From assembly GCA_041907665.1 (NCBI GenBank), contig JAYRGW010000010.1:12051-76050 (forward strand): a stretch of DNA of 64,000 nucleotides. The letters are read 5' to 3'. Position numbers and translations under genes: made by a program. Numbering within the stretch: the first letter of the stretch is position 1; the number at the start of each line of letters is the position of its first letter. This DNA comes from JAAYUD01 sp041907665 (lineage in GTDB: Bacteria; Bacteroidota; Bacteroidia; Bacteroidales; Bacteroidaceae). Below are positions 27,483 to 37,025 of this stretch, one piece after another. The notes beneath the pieces were generated by a model. The model made no database searches. It saw only the letters and a list, made by a program, of their open reading frames with translations, and was not told the DNA's origin.

Positions 27483-27585
27483 GTATTTTTGTAGTGCAAA
27501 GATAGTTATATCTTTTGATTTCTGAAATTAAATGGCATAGAAATTTTAAATTTAAAGAGAAAGATAGTAACCTAAAGACTTACCT

Positions 27586-27621
27586 AAAAAGACCTCCACT
27601 ACTATATATGTAGCGAAGGTC
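27586..27621 (-). terminator. Terminator of the serC-serA-DUF1015 operon
   Basis: On the reverse strand GACCTTCGCTAC (27621-27610) pairs with GTAGTGGAGGTC (27602-27591) in a 12-bp stem with two G-T pairs, followed by TTTTT. It lies about 45 bases past the DUF1015 stop. Confidence 0.85.
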
Positions 27622-27664
27622 GTATATTAAAATATACCTCAATAACGAAAGTATATGATCTAAA

Positions 27665-28912
27665 CTATGACAGTTTGTGAATAACTAATCCTGAGCGAAG
27701 TTTGGGTTCAAACCATGTAGCCTTGGGAGGCATAATGTTTCCAGTATTGGCAATATCCATAATCTGTTTCATCGTCACAGGATAAAGTGCCAAAGCCATT
27801 CTCATTTCACCACTATCAACGCGAGATTTTAATTCACTCAAGCCACGAATACCTCCTACAAAGTCAATACGTTTGTCCGTACGCAGATCTTTTATATTAA
27901 GAATATCATCCAGAATATATTTTGAAGAGACCGAAACATCAAGAACGGCGATAGGATCGCTATCATCGTATGTATTGGATTTAGCAGTAAGGCTATACCA
28001 TTTTCCATCAAGATACAATGAAAAGTTGTGTAGAGCATTCGGTTTGTAGAAGTCCATACCTTTCTCTTCTACAGTAAAGTTTTGACTTAGAGCCTGAAGG
28101 AACTCTTCGGAAGTGAGTCCATTCAGATCTTTTACAACTCTATTGTAGTCAATAACTGTCAACTGAGTAGCAGGGAAACAAACGGCCATGAAGTAATTGT
28201 ACTCTTCTTTACCCGTATGATGAGGATTTTGTTTTGCTTTTTCTGCTCCAACCAATGCTGCAGCCGCAGAACGGTGGTGACCATCGGCAATATACAACGA
28301 CGACATCTTGGCAAATTCTGTTGTTATTGTTGAGATATCATCAGCATCATCAATGATCCAGAATTGATGGCCAAAGCCATCATCAGGAGCGACAAAATCA
28401 TAAATAGGAGTATGTACAGTATATTTCAGGACCAGTTCGTCGAGGATCTTATCATCTGGATAAGCAAAAAACACAGGTTCTATATTCGCATTATTAACGC
28501 GAACATGTTTCATACGGTCCTCTTCCTTATCTTTACGAGTCAGCTCGTGTTTCTTGATCACACCATTCAAATAATCCGGAACATAAGCACCTACTACCAG
28601 TCCATACTGCGTCTTACCATTCATCGTCTGGGCATAGATGTAGTAACATTCTTTTTCATCTTGAAGCAGCCATCCTTTATCTTGAAACTTCTGAAAATTC
28701 TCGGCAGCTTTAGCATACACGCGAGGATCGTCTTCACAAGTTCCTTCGGGGAAGTCTATTTCCGGTTTGATGATATGATACAAAGACATTTCGTTACCTT
28801 TAGCTTCTTCACGAGCTTCTTCTGAGTTCAATACATCATAAGGACGAGAAGCGACTTTCTCGACCAGCTCTTGAGGGGGACGAATACCTTTAAATGGTTT
28901 TATTGTTGCCAT
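27665..28912 (-). CDS. DUF1015 family protein of the serine operon
   Basis: A 415-residue cytosolic DUF1015 protein. Typical signs are the start IKPFKGIRPPQELVEKVASR, SRPYDVLNSEEA, the central LYIADGHHRSAAAALV and the final YPVTMKQIMDIANTGNIMPPKATWFEPKLRSGL. The family is widely found with serA and serC but has no firmly proven activity to my knowledge; the conserved GHHR suggests catalysis. It is the last gene of serC-serA-DUF1015 (25 bases after serA) and is followed by a strong terminator. Confidence 0.9.
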   Translation of the reverse strand: MATIKPFKGIRPPQELVEKVASRPYDVLNSEEAREEAKGNEMSLYHIIKPEIDFPEGTCEDDPRVYAKAAENFQKFQDKGWLLQDEKECYYIYAQTMNGKTQYGLVVGAYVPDYLNGVIKKHELTRKDKEEDRMKHVRVNNANIEPVFFAYPDDKILDELVLKYTVHTPIYDFVAPDDGFGHQFWIIDDADDISTITTEFAKMSSLYIADGHHRSAAAALVGAEKAKQNPHHTGKEEYNYFMAVCFPATQLTVIDYNRVVKDLNGLTSEEFLQALSQNFTVEEKGMDFYKPNALHNFSLYLDGKWYSLTAKSNTYDDSDPIAVLDVSVSSKYILDDILNIKDLRTDKRIDFVGGIRGLSELKSRVDSGEMRMALALYPVTMKQIMDIANTGNIMPPKATWFEPKLRSGLVIHKLS

Positions 28913-28937
28913 TTTATTATTTATTCAAAAAGATGAT

Positions 28938-29861
28938 TTATTTGTTTACTCTAAATTTCTCGCAACCGTCTTTAATAAAGCTTACAATCTGTTTTGCAGC
29001 AGCAATACCGGCATTGATATTAGCCTCAGCAGTCTGAGCTCCCATTTTCTTAGGTGTTGAGAAATAGCGACCTGAAAATAGTTCGACGAACTTATCATTT
29101 TGATCGGGCATGATATCGGTGACATACTTCAAATCAGTGCGCTCTTGCATTAATTTAATCAATTCGTCTTCATTAATAACTTCCTTACGCGCAGTATTCA
29201 ATAACACGCCTCCTTTAGGCATCTTATTTACCAAAGCATAATTTATTGATTGTTTGGTTTCTGCCGTAGCAGGGATATGTAGAGAAACAACATCACATTC
29301 TTCAAACAGAGCTTCATTAGAATCTACGGCATGAACACCAGCTTCTTCAATTGCAGCTTTAGGACAGAAAGCATCGTATGCATAGACTTCCATACCAAAA
29401 CCTTTTGCAACACGTGCTACATTACGCCCTACATTTCCAAATGCAAGGATTCCAAGTTTTTTACCTTTCAATTCAGTACCCGATGTACCATTGTAGAAAT
29501 TGCGAACAGCAAAAACTAGCAAACCCAATGCTAGTTCGGCAACAGCGTTGGAATTCTGACCCGGTGTATTCATTACACAAACATTGTGTGATGTAGCAGC
29601 GTCCAAATCTACGTTGTCGTAACCGGCACCTGCACGTACTACTATTTTCAACGATTTAGCAGCCTCAAAGACTTCATTGTCTACTTTATCGCTACGGATG
29701 ATGATAGCATCGACATCCTTTACAACATCAAGCAATTGCTTTTTATCTGTATATTTTTCAAGTAATTCAAATTGGAAACCGGCGTTTTCAATTTCGGTAC
29801 GGATACCGTCAACAGCAACTTTTGCGAAAGGCTTTTGAGTTGCGACCAATATTTTTGTCAT
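28938..29861 (-). CDS. serA: D-3-phosphoglycerate dehydrogenase, short form
   Basis: A 307-residue NAD-dependent dehydrogenase that oxidises 3-phosphoglycerate to 3-phosphohydroxypyruvate, the first step of serine synthesis. It shows R76 in VVRAGAGYDNVD, the nucleotide loop FGNVGRNVA (141-149), and NTARKEVIN with R225. It ends soon after the catalytic domain, so it lacks the regulatory ACT domain. The position of the usual catalytic histidine (PHxGA) is lysine: TPKKMGAQT, K272. This is the pattern described for type IIIK enzymes. The gene lies between serC and DUF1015. Confidence 0.95.
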   Translation of the reverse strand: MTKILVATQKPFAKVAVDGIRTEIENAGFQFELLEKYTDKKQLLDVVKDVDAIIIRSDKVDNEVFEAAKSLKIVVRAGAGYDNVDLDAATSHNVCVMNTPGQNSNAVAELALGLLVFAVRNFYNGTSGTELKGKKLGILAFGNVGRNVARVAKGFGMEVYAYDAFCPKAAIEEAGVHAVDSNEALFEECDVVSLHIPATAETKQSINYALVNKMPKGGVLLNTARKEVINEDELIKLMQERTDLKYVTDIMPDQNDKFVELFSGRYFSTPKKMGAQTAEANINAGIAAAKQIVSFIKDGCEKFRVNK

Positions 29862-29976
29862 TTCTATAGAAATTTAAAGGATTGAAATACTTAAGAAGAA
29901 ATATAGTGATGAAAAGCTAATATATATAAGCCATCCATCACTATTATATTATAACTGCAACAGTTCGAATTTGAGT

Positions 29977-31044
29977 TTAATGTTTATTCTCAAATTCTTG
30001 CATGCAATCGATCAAAGCCTGAACGCTTTCTTTAGGCATAGCATTGTAGCAAGAAGCACGGAAACCTCCAACAGAACGATGGCCTTTAATACCAACCATA
30101 CCTTTAGAAGTAGCAAATTCCAAGAATTCTTTCTCAAGTTCAGCGTATTCGGGTTTCATTACAAAACATATATTCATACGAGAGCGATCTTCTTCTTTTA
30201 CCGTACCTACGAATAATTTGTTACGATCGATTTCATTGTAAAGCATATCAGCTCTTTCTTGAGCACGACGATCCATCTCTTTCACACCGCCCTGTGCTTT
30301 GATCCAACGCAATGTTAACAATGCAGAGTATACAGGTACCACAGGAGGAGTATTGAACATAGAACCCTTATCTACATGCGTGCAATAATCGAGCATAGTA
30401 GGAATCGTACGAGGAGCTTTACCCAATTTATCTTCTTTTACAATAACGAAAGTTACACCGGCCATTGCCAAATTCTTTTGTGCGCCACCATAAATACAAT
30501 CGTATTTAGCCACATCGACAGGACGAGAGAAAATATCCGAAGACATATCGCCAATCAATGGAATGGGAGAATTGGGCTCCTTTTTTAATTCCGTACCGTA
30601 AATCGTGTTGTTGGTTGTAATATGGAGATAATCAGCATCAGTAGGAATGGTATAATCCTTTGGAATATATATATAATTATCTGCTGCAGAAGATGCCACT
30701 TCAACAACCTCACCAAAGTTCTTCGCTTCTTTCATAGCCTTTTTAGCCCATACACCTGTATTCAAATAAGCAGCTTTTTTAATCAAAAAGTTGTAAGGTA
30801 TCATACAGAACTCAAGACTTGCACCACCGCCAAGGAACAACACTTTATATCCATCAGGAATCTCTAGAATCTCTTTGAAGAGAGCTTCAGCTTCATCAAC
30901 AACCGGTTGAAAATCTTTTGCACGATGGCTGATTTCCATTAATGATAAACCTGATCCATTAAAATCTAAAATAGCCTGAGCTGTCTGTTCGATCACTTCG
31001 CGAGGAAGTATTGAAGGTCCTGCATTAAAATTATGCTTTTTCAT
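29977..31044 (-). CDS. serC: Phosphoserine aminotransferase
   Basis: A 355-residue PLP enzyme that converts 3-phosphohydroxypyruvate to phosphoserine with glutamate. The start KKHNFNAGPSILPREV is diagnostic, and the PLP lysine is in YGGAQKNLAMAGVT (about residue 194). The end GHRSVGGFRASCYNAMP is also typical. It is the first gene of the operon; serA follows after 115 bases and DUF1015 after that. No serB phosphatase is visible nearby. Confidence 0.97.
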   Translation of the reverse strand: MKKHNFNAGPSILPREVIEQTAQAILDFNGSGLSLMEISHRAKDFQPVVDEAEALFKEILEIPDGYKVLFLGGGASLEFCMIPYNFLIKKAAYLNTGVWAKKAMKEAKNFGEVVEVASSAADNYIYIPKDYTIPTDADYLHITTNNTIYGTELKKEPNSPIPLIGDMSSDIFSRPVDVAKYDCIYGGAQKNLAMAGVTFVIVKEDKLGKAPRTIPTMLDYCTHVDKGSMFNTPPVVPVYSALLTLRWIKAQGGVKEMDRRAQERADMLYNEIDRNKLFVGTVKEEDRSRMNICFVMKPEYAELEKEFLEFATSKGMVGIKGHRSVGGFRASCYNAMPKESVQALIDCMQEFENKH

Positions 31045-31240
31045 TTGAAAATTGTTTAGGTTTAATATTCTCTTTAAAGTTTCTGCGAATTTACAAATAT
31101 TTTTCCGTCCAACAAGTTATTTACCTTGAAAATAATATGAATCTATATTCCAAGCTTCATTCTGTTATATATGACAATAAAAAACTTAATAAAAGCAGAA
31201 ATATAAAGCAAATATTAATATAATTATAAATAAATATCTA

Positions 31241-32587
31241 TCATTTTGATTCCTCAATTATGGTCTTAATCCCTTTTATTTTCTCTCCTTGTACCAATTG
31301 GATTAAGTGTTTCACTCTGTTTTGTCTGACAGAAACATACGTACAATGCTCTTTCACGTCAATCGGCCCTATGTCTTTGCTTTGCATTTGACCCTTTTTA
31401 TATAAAAAGCCGGCAACATCTCCCTTGCTTATTTTATCTTTCTTCCCCTTACCTATATATATCGTAGCCCAGATAGCTTTAGGAGGAGCAGGGGTTTGCC
31501 CGTCCAACTCATATACCGGTAATTCCTTGTCCAGATAATCAGGTTGAACTTCTGCCTCATTCAAAATTAAGAAAGATTCTCCTGTCGTATTCCATCTGGC
31601 TGTTCTACCGTTACGATGAGTAAACGTTTCCTCATTCACCGGCAAATGATAATGAATGATATGTGCCACATCCGGAATATCCAGTCCTCTGGATGCGAGA
31701 TCTGTAGAGATCAACACAAAAGCGCTTCCATTACGGAATTTATAAAGAGAACGTTCTCGATCTGCTTGTTCCATTCCGCCATGATAACGTTCGTTGGAGA
31801 AACCCATTTCACGCAACAGGTTGCTCACTCTATCTACTGCTTCACGGTGATTGCAGAAAACAATACTCGAACTATTATCCAAATGACACAGCAAGCGATA
31901 GAGCGTATTTATTTTATCTTTCTCGGGCGAGAGTACTTTCATCAACCGGATACGCGAAACAACATCTGTATTTTCGTTCAGAAAGTCCAAACGCACTGTA
32001 TGACTCATTTCTACAAAATTCGGAATTTCTTCCGTATCGGTAGCCGAAGCCAATATACGCTTCTTTAGATGATGCAATTGCCCGATAATCATTTCCATCT
32101 CTTCTTGAAAGCCATATTCCAACGATTTATCGAATTCATCTATAACAAGGTGTTCGATACCGTCGGTCAATATTGTACCCTTCGAAAGATGATCGGTTAT
32201 ACGTCCCGGTGTACCTATCACCACCGCCGGATTCTGGGTCGACAAGACTCTCCGCTCTTCACTCATAGAATGTCCGCCGTAGCAACAACAACACTTCCAC
32301 GGTGTATTCATCGCCGTAAAGACACCTGCTATTTGCAACGCCAACTCGCGAGATGGCGTCAGAATAAGTGCTTGAATCGATGTACTTTCATTGCTCATAT
32401 TAGTAATGAGTGGCAACAAGAAAGCAATCGTCTTACCAGTACCTGTAGGCGATAGCAACACCATATTTTGATCAGTCGACGAATGAGATAATGCTGTTTG
32501 CTGCATCTCATTCAATGCTTCTACTTTGAGATTCCGAAGCGCAGACTCCAGTATTTCGTTCTTCTCTTTATCCTCCAAAATTATCAT
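31241..32587 (-). CDS. DEAD-box RNA helicase with DbpA RNA-binding domain
   Basis: A 448-residue ATP-dependent RNA helicase. It has Walker A SPTGTGKT, motif II as DEFD (not DEAD), motif III SAT, STDLASRGLDIPDVAHIIHY and motif VI HRNGRTAR. The C-terminal 70 residues (GDVAGFLYKKGQMQSKDIG, YVSVRQNRVKHLIQLVQGEK) match the DbpA RNA-binding domain that targets 23S rRNA hairpin 92 in E. coli, so a role in large-subunit assembly is likely. It starts inside the end of nqrF (20-base overlap), which makes it the last gene of the nqr operon. Confidence 0.9.
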   Translation of the reverse strand: MIILEDKEKNEILESALRNLKVEALNEMQQTALSHSSTDQNMVLLSPTGTGKTIAFLLPLITNMSNESTSIQALILTPSRELALQIAGVFTAMNTPWKCCCCYGGHSMSEERRVLSTQNPAVVIGTPGRITDHLSKGTILTDGIEHLVIDEFDKSLEYGFQEEMEMIIGQLHHLKKRILASATDTEEIPNFVEMSHTVRLDFLNENTDVVSRIRLMKVLSPEKDKINTLYRLLCHLDNSSSIVFCNHREAVDRVSNLLREMGFSNERYHGGMEQADRERSLYKFRNGSAFVLISTDLASRGLDIPDVAHIIHYHLPVNEETFTHRNGRTARWNTTGESFLILNEAEVQPDYLDKELPVYELDGQTPAPPKAIWATIYIGKGKKDKISKGDVAGFLYKKGQMQSKDIGPIDVKEHCTYVSVRQNRVKHLIQLVQGEKIKGIKTIIEESK

Positions 32588-33818
32588 ACCTTAAATTTTT
32601 CGACGGAACGCCCAGATCGTAAAGCATGCTTTCTACAGCAGCACTCATCGGGCCGGGTCCGCACATATAATATTCGATGTCTTCAGGAGCATCGCAATCC
32701 TTTAAATAGTGGTCGTATATCACCTGATGAATGAATCCGGTATATCCCGCCCACTGTTCGTCGGGACGAGGATCACTCAGCGCTATATGGAAAGAGAAAT
32801 TAGGAAATTCTTTTTCCAAAGCACGAAAATCTTCTTCATAAAACAGATCGGCTGTCGAACGAGCACCATACCAATAAGAGATCTTCCTATCCCGCACATT
32901 CAACGTTTTCAATAAATGCAAGATATGAGCTCTTAAAGGGGCCATACCTACACCACCGCCAATATAAACCATTTCGTTCTTTGTGTCCAATCTCGGATGA
33001 AAATCTCCGTACGGCCCACTTATAGTCACCTTATCGCCAGGTTTTAATGAAAAGAGATACGAAGAAGCTATACCTGGGCTCACCTTCATAAAGCCACCAT
33101 GAACTTTATCAAACGGAGGAGTTGCAATGCGCACATTCAGTATGATGCAATCTCCTTCTGCCGGATAGTTTGCCATCGAATAGGCACGGTTCGTCCTTTC
33201 GGCATTCTCCACGCTCAAATCATACATTTTGAAATGTTCCCAATCACTCCGATAAGGTTCATCTATATCAATATCACGATACGCCAAGCGATATTCAGGA
33301 ATATCTATTTGACAATAGCTTCCCGGCACAAAATCCATGTGAAGATTTTCGGGCAACTTAACTACAAACTCCTTTATAAACGATGCTACGTTTCTATTAG
33401 AAACTACCTTACACTCCATCTTCTTCACTCCCAAAATGAATTCAGGAACTTGTATCTTTATATCTTGCTTCACCTTTACTTGGCAACCCAAACGCCAAAA
33501 ATCATTTTGTTCTTTCCGTGTGAAATGTACTTTCTCGGTAGGAAGAATCTCTCCTCCCCCTTCAATCACTTGACAGCGACACTGACTGCACGATCCTTTT
33601 CCACCGCAAGCCGATGAAAGATATACATTATTTTCAGCCAAAGTAGACAACAGACTGTTTCCCGGTCGAACATTGAATTCCTTTTTGCCGTCATTGATGG
33701 ATATCCTAACGAACCCCGACGGAGAAAGATATTTCTTCGCTATGAGCAATATGATAACGAGTAGTAATATTACCACCAGAAAAACACTTACACTCGCAAA
33801 TATCAGTCTAAACATCAT
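32568..33818 (-). CDS. nqrF: Na+-translocating NADH:quinone reductase subunit F
   Basis: A 416-residue subunit that takes electrons from NADH. One N-terminal membrane helix (about 4-28), a 2Fe-2S ferredoxin domain (CGGKGSCSQCRCQV plus the later cysteine in GCQVK), an FAD domain (NRAYSMAN) and an NADH domain (YIGGGVGMAPLR, YMCGPGPM) are all present. FAD passes electrons to the 2Fe-2S centre and on to the other subunits. It is 20 bases after nqrE and overlaps the helicase gene. Confidence 0.97.
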   Translation of the reverse strand: MMFRLIFASVSVFLVVILLLVIILLIAKKYLSPSGFVRISINDGKKEFNVRPGNSLLSTLAENNVYLSSACGGKGSCSQCRCQVIEGGGEILPTEKVHFTRKEQNDFWRLGCQVKVKQDIKIQVPEFILGVKKMECKVVSNRNVASFIKEFVVKLPENLHMDFVPGSYCQIDIPEYRLAYRDIDIDEPYRSDWEHFKMYDLSVENAERTNRAYSMANYPAEGDCIILNVRIATPPFDKVHGGFMKVSPGIASSYLFSLKPGDKVTISGPYGDFHPRLDTKNEMVYIGGGVGMAPLRAHILHLLKTLNVRDRKISYWYGARSTADLFYEEDFRALEKEFPNFSFHIALSDPRPDEQWAGYTGFIHQVIYDHYLKDCDAPEDIEYYMCGPGPMSAAVESMLYDLGVPSKNLRYDNFGG

Positions 33819-33838
33819 TCAATATATTAATCGTTAGC

Positions 33839-34465
33839 CTACAACTTCAAACCAGAGAAACACATAAAAGCCATCGCCATCAGCCCCACAGTAATGAACG
33901 TTATTCCCAGACCACGCAGTGGTGCAGGAACATCCGAATAGGCCATTTTTTCCCGAACGGCAGCTAGTCCTACTATTGCAAACATCCATCCCACTCCAGA
34001 ACCTAAGGCATATACTACCGAATCGGTCAGACTGGTTATAGCTTGCGCATCGGAAGGCGATTTAGTAATACGCTGCTGCATGAACAGCGATGCTCCCATA
34101 ATAGCACAATTCACTGCAATAAGAGGCAAAAAGATACCCAACGAATTATAAAGCGAAGGGCTGAATTTCTCTACAGCCATCTCTACCAACTGTGTAATGG
34201 CTGCTATCACGGCAATAAACAATATGAAACTCAAGAAGCTCAAATCAACGCCAAATATTCCATTGGCATCGAGCACCTTGGTTTGCAACAGATAGTTCAC
34301 CGGCAATGTCACCACCAATACAAAAGTGACTGCAATACCTAGCCCTATTGCTGTTTTCAGATTCTTCGAGACAGCCAAATAAGAGCACATTCCCAGAAAG
34401 AATGCAAAGATCATGTTGTCCACAAAGATCGAACGAATAAACAGGCTGAATAAATGTTCCATCAT
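33839..34465 (-). CDS. nqrE: Na+-translocating NADH:quinone reductase subunit E
   Basis: A 208-residue integral membrane protein with six predicted helices, homologous to NqrD. It keeps the cysteines in FLGMCSYLAVSK and AVNCAIMGAS, which with those of NqrD hold the intramembrane iron centre. The first residues MEHLFSLFIRSIFVDNMIF are characteristic. It is 11 bases after nqrD. Confidence 0.96.
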   Translation of the reverse strand: MMEHLFSLFIRSIFVDNMIFAFFLGMCSYLAVSKNLKTAIGLGIAVTFVLVVTLPVNYLLQTKVLDANGIFGVDLSFLSFILFIAVIAAITQLVEMAVEKFSPSLYNSLGIFLPLIAVNCAIMGASLFMQQRITKSPSDAQAITSLTDSVVYALGSGVGWMFAIVGLAAVREKMAYSDVPAPLRGLGITFITVGLMAMAFMCFSGLKL

Positions 34466-34476
34466 GATTTTTCTTA

Positions 34477-35115
34477 TTAACTATTTTCTTGAAGTTCTTT
34501 ATCTCTACTCCGTTGATACCATACAATGCAGGCTATGATGATAAGTGCCATTGGTGGCATCAACATCAACCCATTGTTTAGGTAACCGGTGTTTTTTATG
34601 CAATCATAATTCAATATATTGTAACCCAGTAACGTACCCGACCCCAACAGTTCGCGTACAAAGGCCACAATGATCAATATCTTGGCATAACCAAGTCCAT
34701 TGCCCATTCCATCCCAAAAGGACTCCCACGGTCCATTGCTCATAGCAAAGGCTTCGAGCCGACCCATCAAGATGCAGTTCGTGATGATCAGCCCCACATA
34801 TACCGAAAGCTGAACACTTACATCGTAAGCAAAAGCTTTCAACACTTCGCTCACAATAGTTACCAAAGTAGCCACCACTACCAATTGCACGATGATTCGT
34901 ATTCGATTTGGAATGGTATCTCTCATCAATGATATGATCACGTTGGCAAAAGCTACAATTACCGTCACAGACAGTCCCATTACTATTGCCGGAGCCAATT
35001 TGGCTGTTACGGCAAGTGCCGAGCAAATACCCAATACCTGAACGGTTATCGGGTTATTTTTACCCAACGGAATGGAAAATGCGTCTTTATTCTTTTTCGA
35101 AAGCAATTCACTCAT
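34477..35115 (-). CDS. nqrD: Na+-translocating NADH:quinone reductase subunit D
   Basis: A 212-residue membrane subunit with about six helices in inverted topology relative to NqrE. The iron-centre cysteines are in LGICSALAVTAK and LIITNCILMGRLEAFAM. The short N-terminal cytoplasmic arm and basic C-terminus are normal. It follows nqrC by 15 bases. Confidence 0.96.
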   Translation of the reverse strand: MSELLSKKNKDAFSIPLGKNNPITVQVLGICSALAVTAKLAPAIVMGLSVTVIVAFANVIISLMRDTIPNRIRIIVQLVVVATLVTIVSEVLKAFAYDVSVQLSVYVGLIITNCILMGRLEAFAMSNGPWESFWDGMGNGLGYAKILIIVAFVRELLGSGTLLGYNILNYDCIKNTGYLNNGLMLMPPMALIIIACIVWYQRSRDKELQENS

Positions 35116-35130
35116 CAGTCATTATCCTCC

Positions 35131-35814
35131 TTATTGATTAGTAAAAAAGATGATGTAATTACTCAAGCATTTCTTAAGCATGGCATCTACTCCCTTTGAA
35201 GTAATAGTACCACCCGAAATGCCATCCACTTCATATTTTTTATCCACAACTTTACCGTATTTTACTACCGAGAGCCCTACTTTGTCGTCTTTCATTACTT
35301 TCATTTTCTTAAATTCTCCCTGAAACTCGGGCGAAGCTATCTCGGCTCCTAGTCCGGGTGTTTCGCTCTGATGCGAAAAGTAGGCTCCATATACTGTATT
35401 GCGATCATCATTTAGAGCTACGTATCCCCAAATAGCACCCCATAAACCGGCACCATTCAACGGAAAGACATACTTGGTCTGTCCGTTCACGTCACATTGA
35501 AAAACATGGTAACGCTTTTTCGAGAACTCTGTACTGTAGTTCGAAGAGAAGCTACCGGTATTAACCACCAATGTTCCGTCAAGTTGCAATAGCATATCCA
35601 GTTTTACATATTTATGATAAGCCGCTTCAACATCTTTCACTCCACTGATATTCAATGCAGCAAGAATTTGTCTTTTAGTATCAAGCTCTATATTCCTATC
35701 TTGACGAGGTCTCAATACAATATTCGTAAACGCCAGCAGAAATGCCACAATGACAACAATTATCGAAGCATAAATGAGTGTATACGAATTACTATTTGTA
35801 TCCTTCTTTTTCAT
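35131..35814 (-). CDS. nqrC: Na+-translocating NADH:quinone reductase subunit C
   Basis: A 227-residue subunit with one N-terminal membrane helix and an extracytoplasmic FMN-binding domain. FMN is attached covalently to a threonine in the motif that reads SGGTITS here (about residues 200-206; SGATxT in Vibrio). TPGLGAEI is also present. The start codon shares one base with the nqrB stop (TAATG), a sign of tight coupling. ApbE, which attaches the flavin, is not encoded in the window. Confidence 0.96.
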   Translation of the reverse strand: MKKKDTNSNSYTLIYASIIVVIVAFLLAFTNIVLRPRQDRNIELDTKRQILAALNISGVKDVEAAYHKYVKLDMLLQLDGTLVVNTGSFSSNYSTEFSKKRYHVFQCDVNGQTKYVFPLNGAGLWGAIWGYVALNDDRNTVYGAYFSHQSETPGLGAEIASPEFQGEFKKMKVMKDDKVGLSVVKYGKVVDKKYEVDGISGGTITSKGVDAMLKKCLSNYIIFFTNQ

Positions 35815-37004
35815 TATTCATCGGAATTAATGGTCGTTTTCGTCACTCGTTTCGCCCTGCGGCTTATATTGTGTTGCACCACAAAGTAGTCTATAAGCGG
35901 AGCAAATATATTCATAAAGAGTATGGCAAACATCATTCCTTCCGGAAAACCGGGATTCAACACCCTGATGAAAATAGCCAGCACACCTATCAAGAAACCA
36001 TAGATGTATTTACCTGTCTCTGTTCGTGCCGAAGTCACTGGGTCGGTTGCCATAAATACAGCCCCAAAACAAAATCCCCCAAGAGCCAGATGTTCATACC
36101 AAGGCATGTGAGCCATTGCCGTATGCGGTCCACAGAGATTGAATATCCATGCCATCAAGGCACCGCCTAAAAACACGGAGAACATCGTTTTCCAACTGGC
36201 CACACCTGTCCACAGCAGTATCAAAGCACCTATCAATATGGCTATCACACTCGTTTCACCTATCGACCCCGGAATAAATCCGGTGACCATATTCCACGAG
36301 AACGGCGGGCAACCGGCTGGAGTCGCAGCCGTAGAGGCAATGCCCAAACTAGTGGCAGCAGTCATACCGTCTACCGTGTTGCCCAACCCGAATATGCTCT
36401 TACTCGCTACCCAAACAGCATCACCGCTCATCTTGGTAGGATAACTGAAAAACATGAAAACGCGGGCTACCAATGCAACGTTGAATATATTCATTCCTGT
36501 ACCGCCAAACACCTCTTTGGCAAATATCACGGCAAACGCCGTGGCTATGGCAATAATCCACAACGGACAGTCTACAGGTACAATCATGGGGATGAGCATT
36601 CCCGTCACTAAAAAGCCCTCTTGTATTTCTTCTTTTTTCCATTGAGCCACAACGAACTCAATGCCTAGCCCCACCACATAGGTCACTACTATTTTAGGAA
36701 GCACAGCCAGAAAACCATAAAAGAATTTATCGAAGAAGTTTCCTTCGATGCCTACATGCAAGTAGTGCTGATAGCCCACATTATACATACCAAAAAGCAT
36801 TGCAGGCATCAGGGCTATGACCACAAACGACATAATACGTTTACTGTCTATTGCATCATGAATATGAGTTCCGGTCTTAGAAGTTGTGTTGGGCACAAAC
36901 AAAAAGTCTTCGATACCGTCATACACCGAGTGCAAAGCATGGCATTTGCCACCTTCTTCAAAATGGGGCCGTACCTTATTGAATATTTTTTTTATTGCTT
37001 TCAT
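35814..37004 (-). CDS. nqrB: Na+-translocating NADH:quinone reductase subunit B
   Basis: A 396-residue subunit with about ten membrane helices. It binds riboflavin and a covalent FMN and forms much of the Na+ path. The flavin-attachment region reads GMTAATSLG, in line with the S/T-x-A-T rule. HIHDAIDSKRIMSFV near the start and MATDPVTSARTETGKYIYG near the end are typical. It is 21 bases after nqrA and joins nqrC by TAATG. Confidence 0.96.
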   Translation of the reverse strand: MKAIKKIFNKVRPHFEEGGKCHALHSVYDGIEDFLFVPNTTSKTGTHIHDAIDSKRIMSFVVIALMPAMLFGMYNVGYQHYLHVGIEGNFFDKFFYGFLAVLPKIVVTYVVGLGIEFVVAQWKKEEIQEGFLVTGMLIPMIVPVDCPLWIIAIATAFAVIFAKEVFGGTGMNIFNVALVARVFMFFSYPTKMSGDAVWVASKSIFGLGNTVDGMTAATSLGIASTAATPAGCPPFSWNMVTGFIPGSIGETSVIAILIGALILLWTGVASWKTMFSVFLGGALMAWIFNLCGPHTAMAHMPWYEHLALGGFCFGAVFMATDPVTSARTETGKYIYGFLIGVLAIFIRVLNPGFPEGMMFAILFMNIFAPLIDYFVVQHNISRRAKRVTKTTINSDE

Positions 37005-37025
37005 TTTCTACCGTCCTTTATCTGT

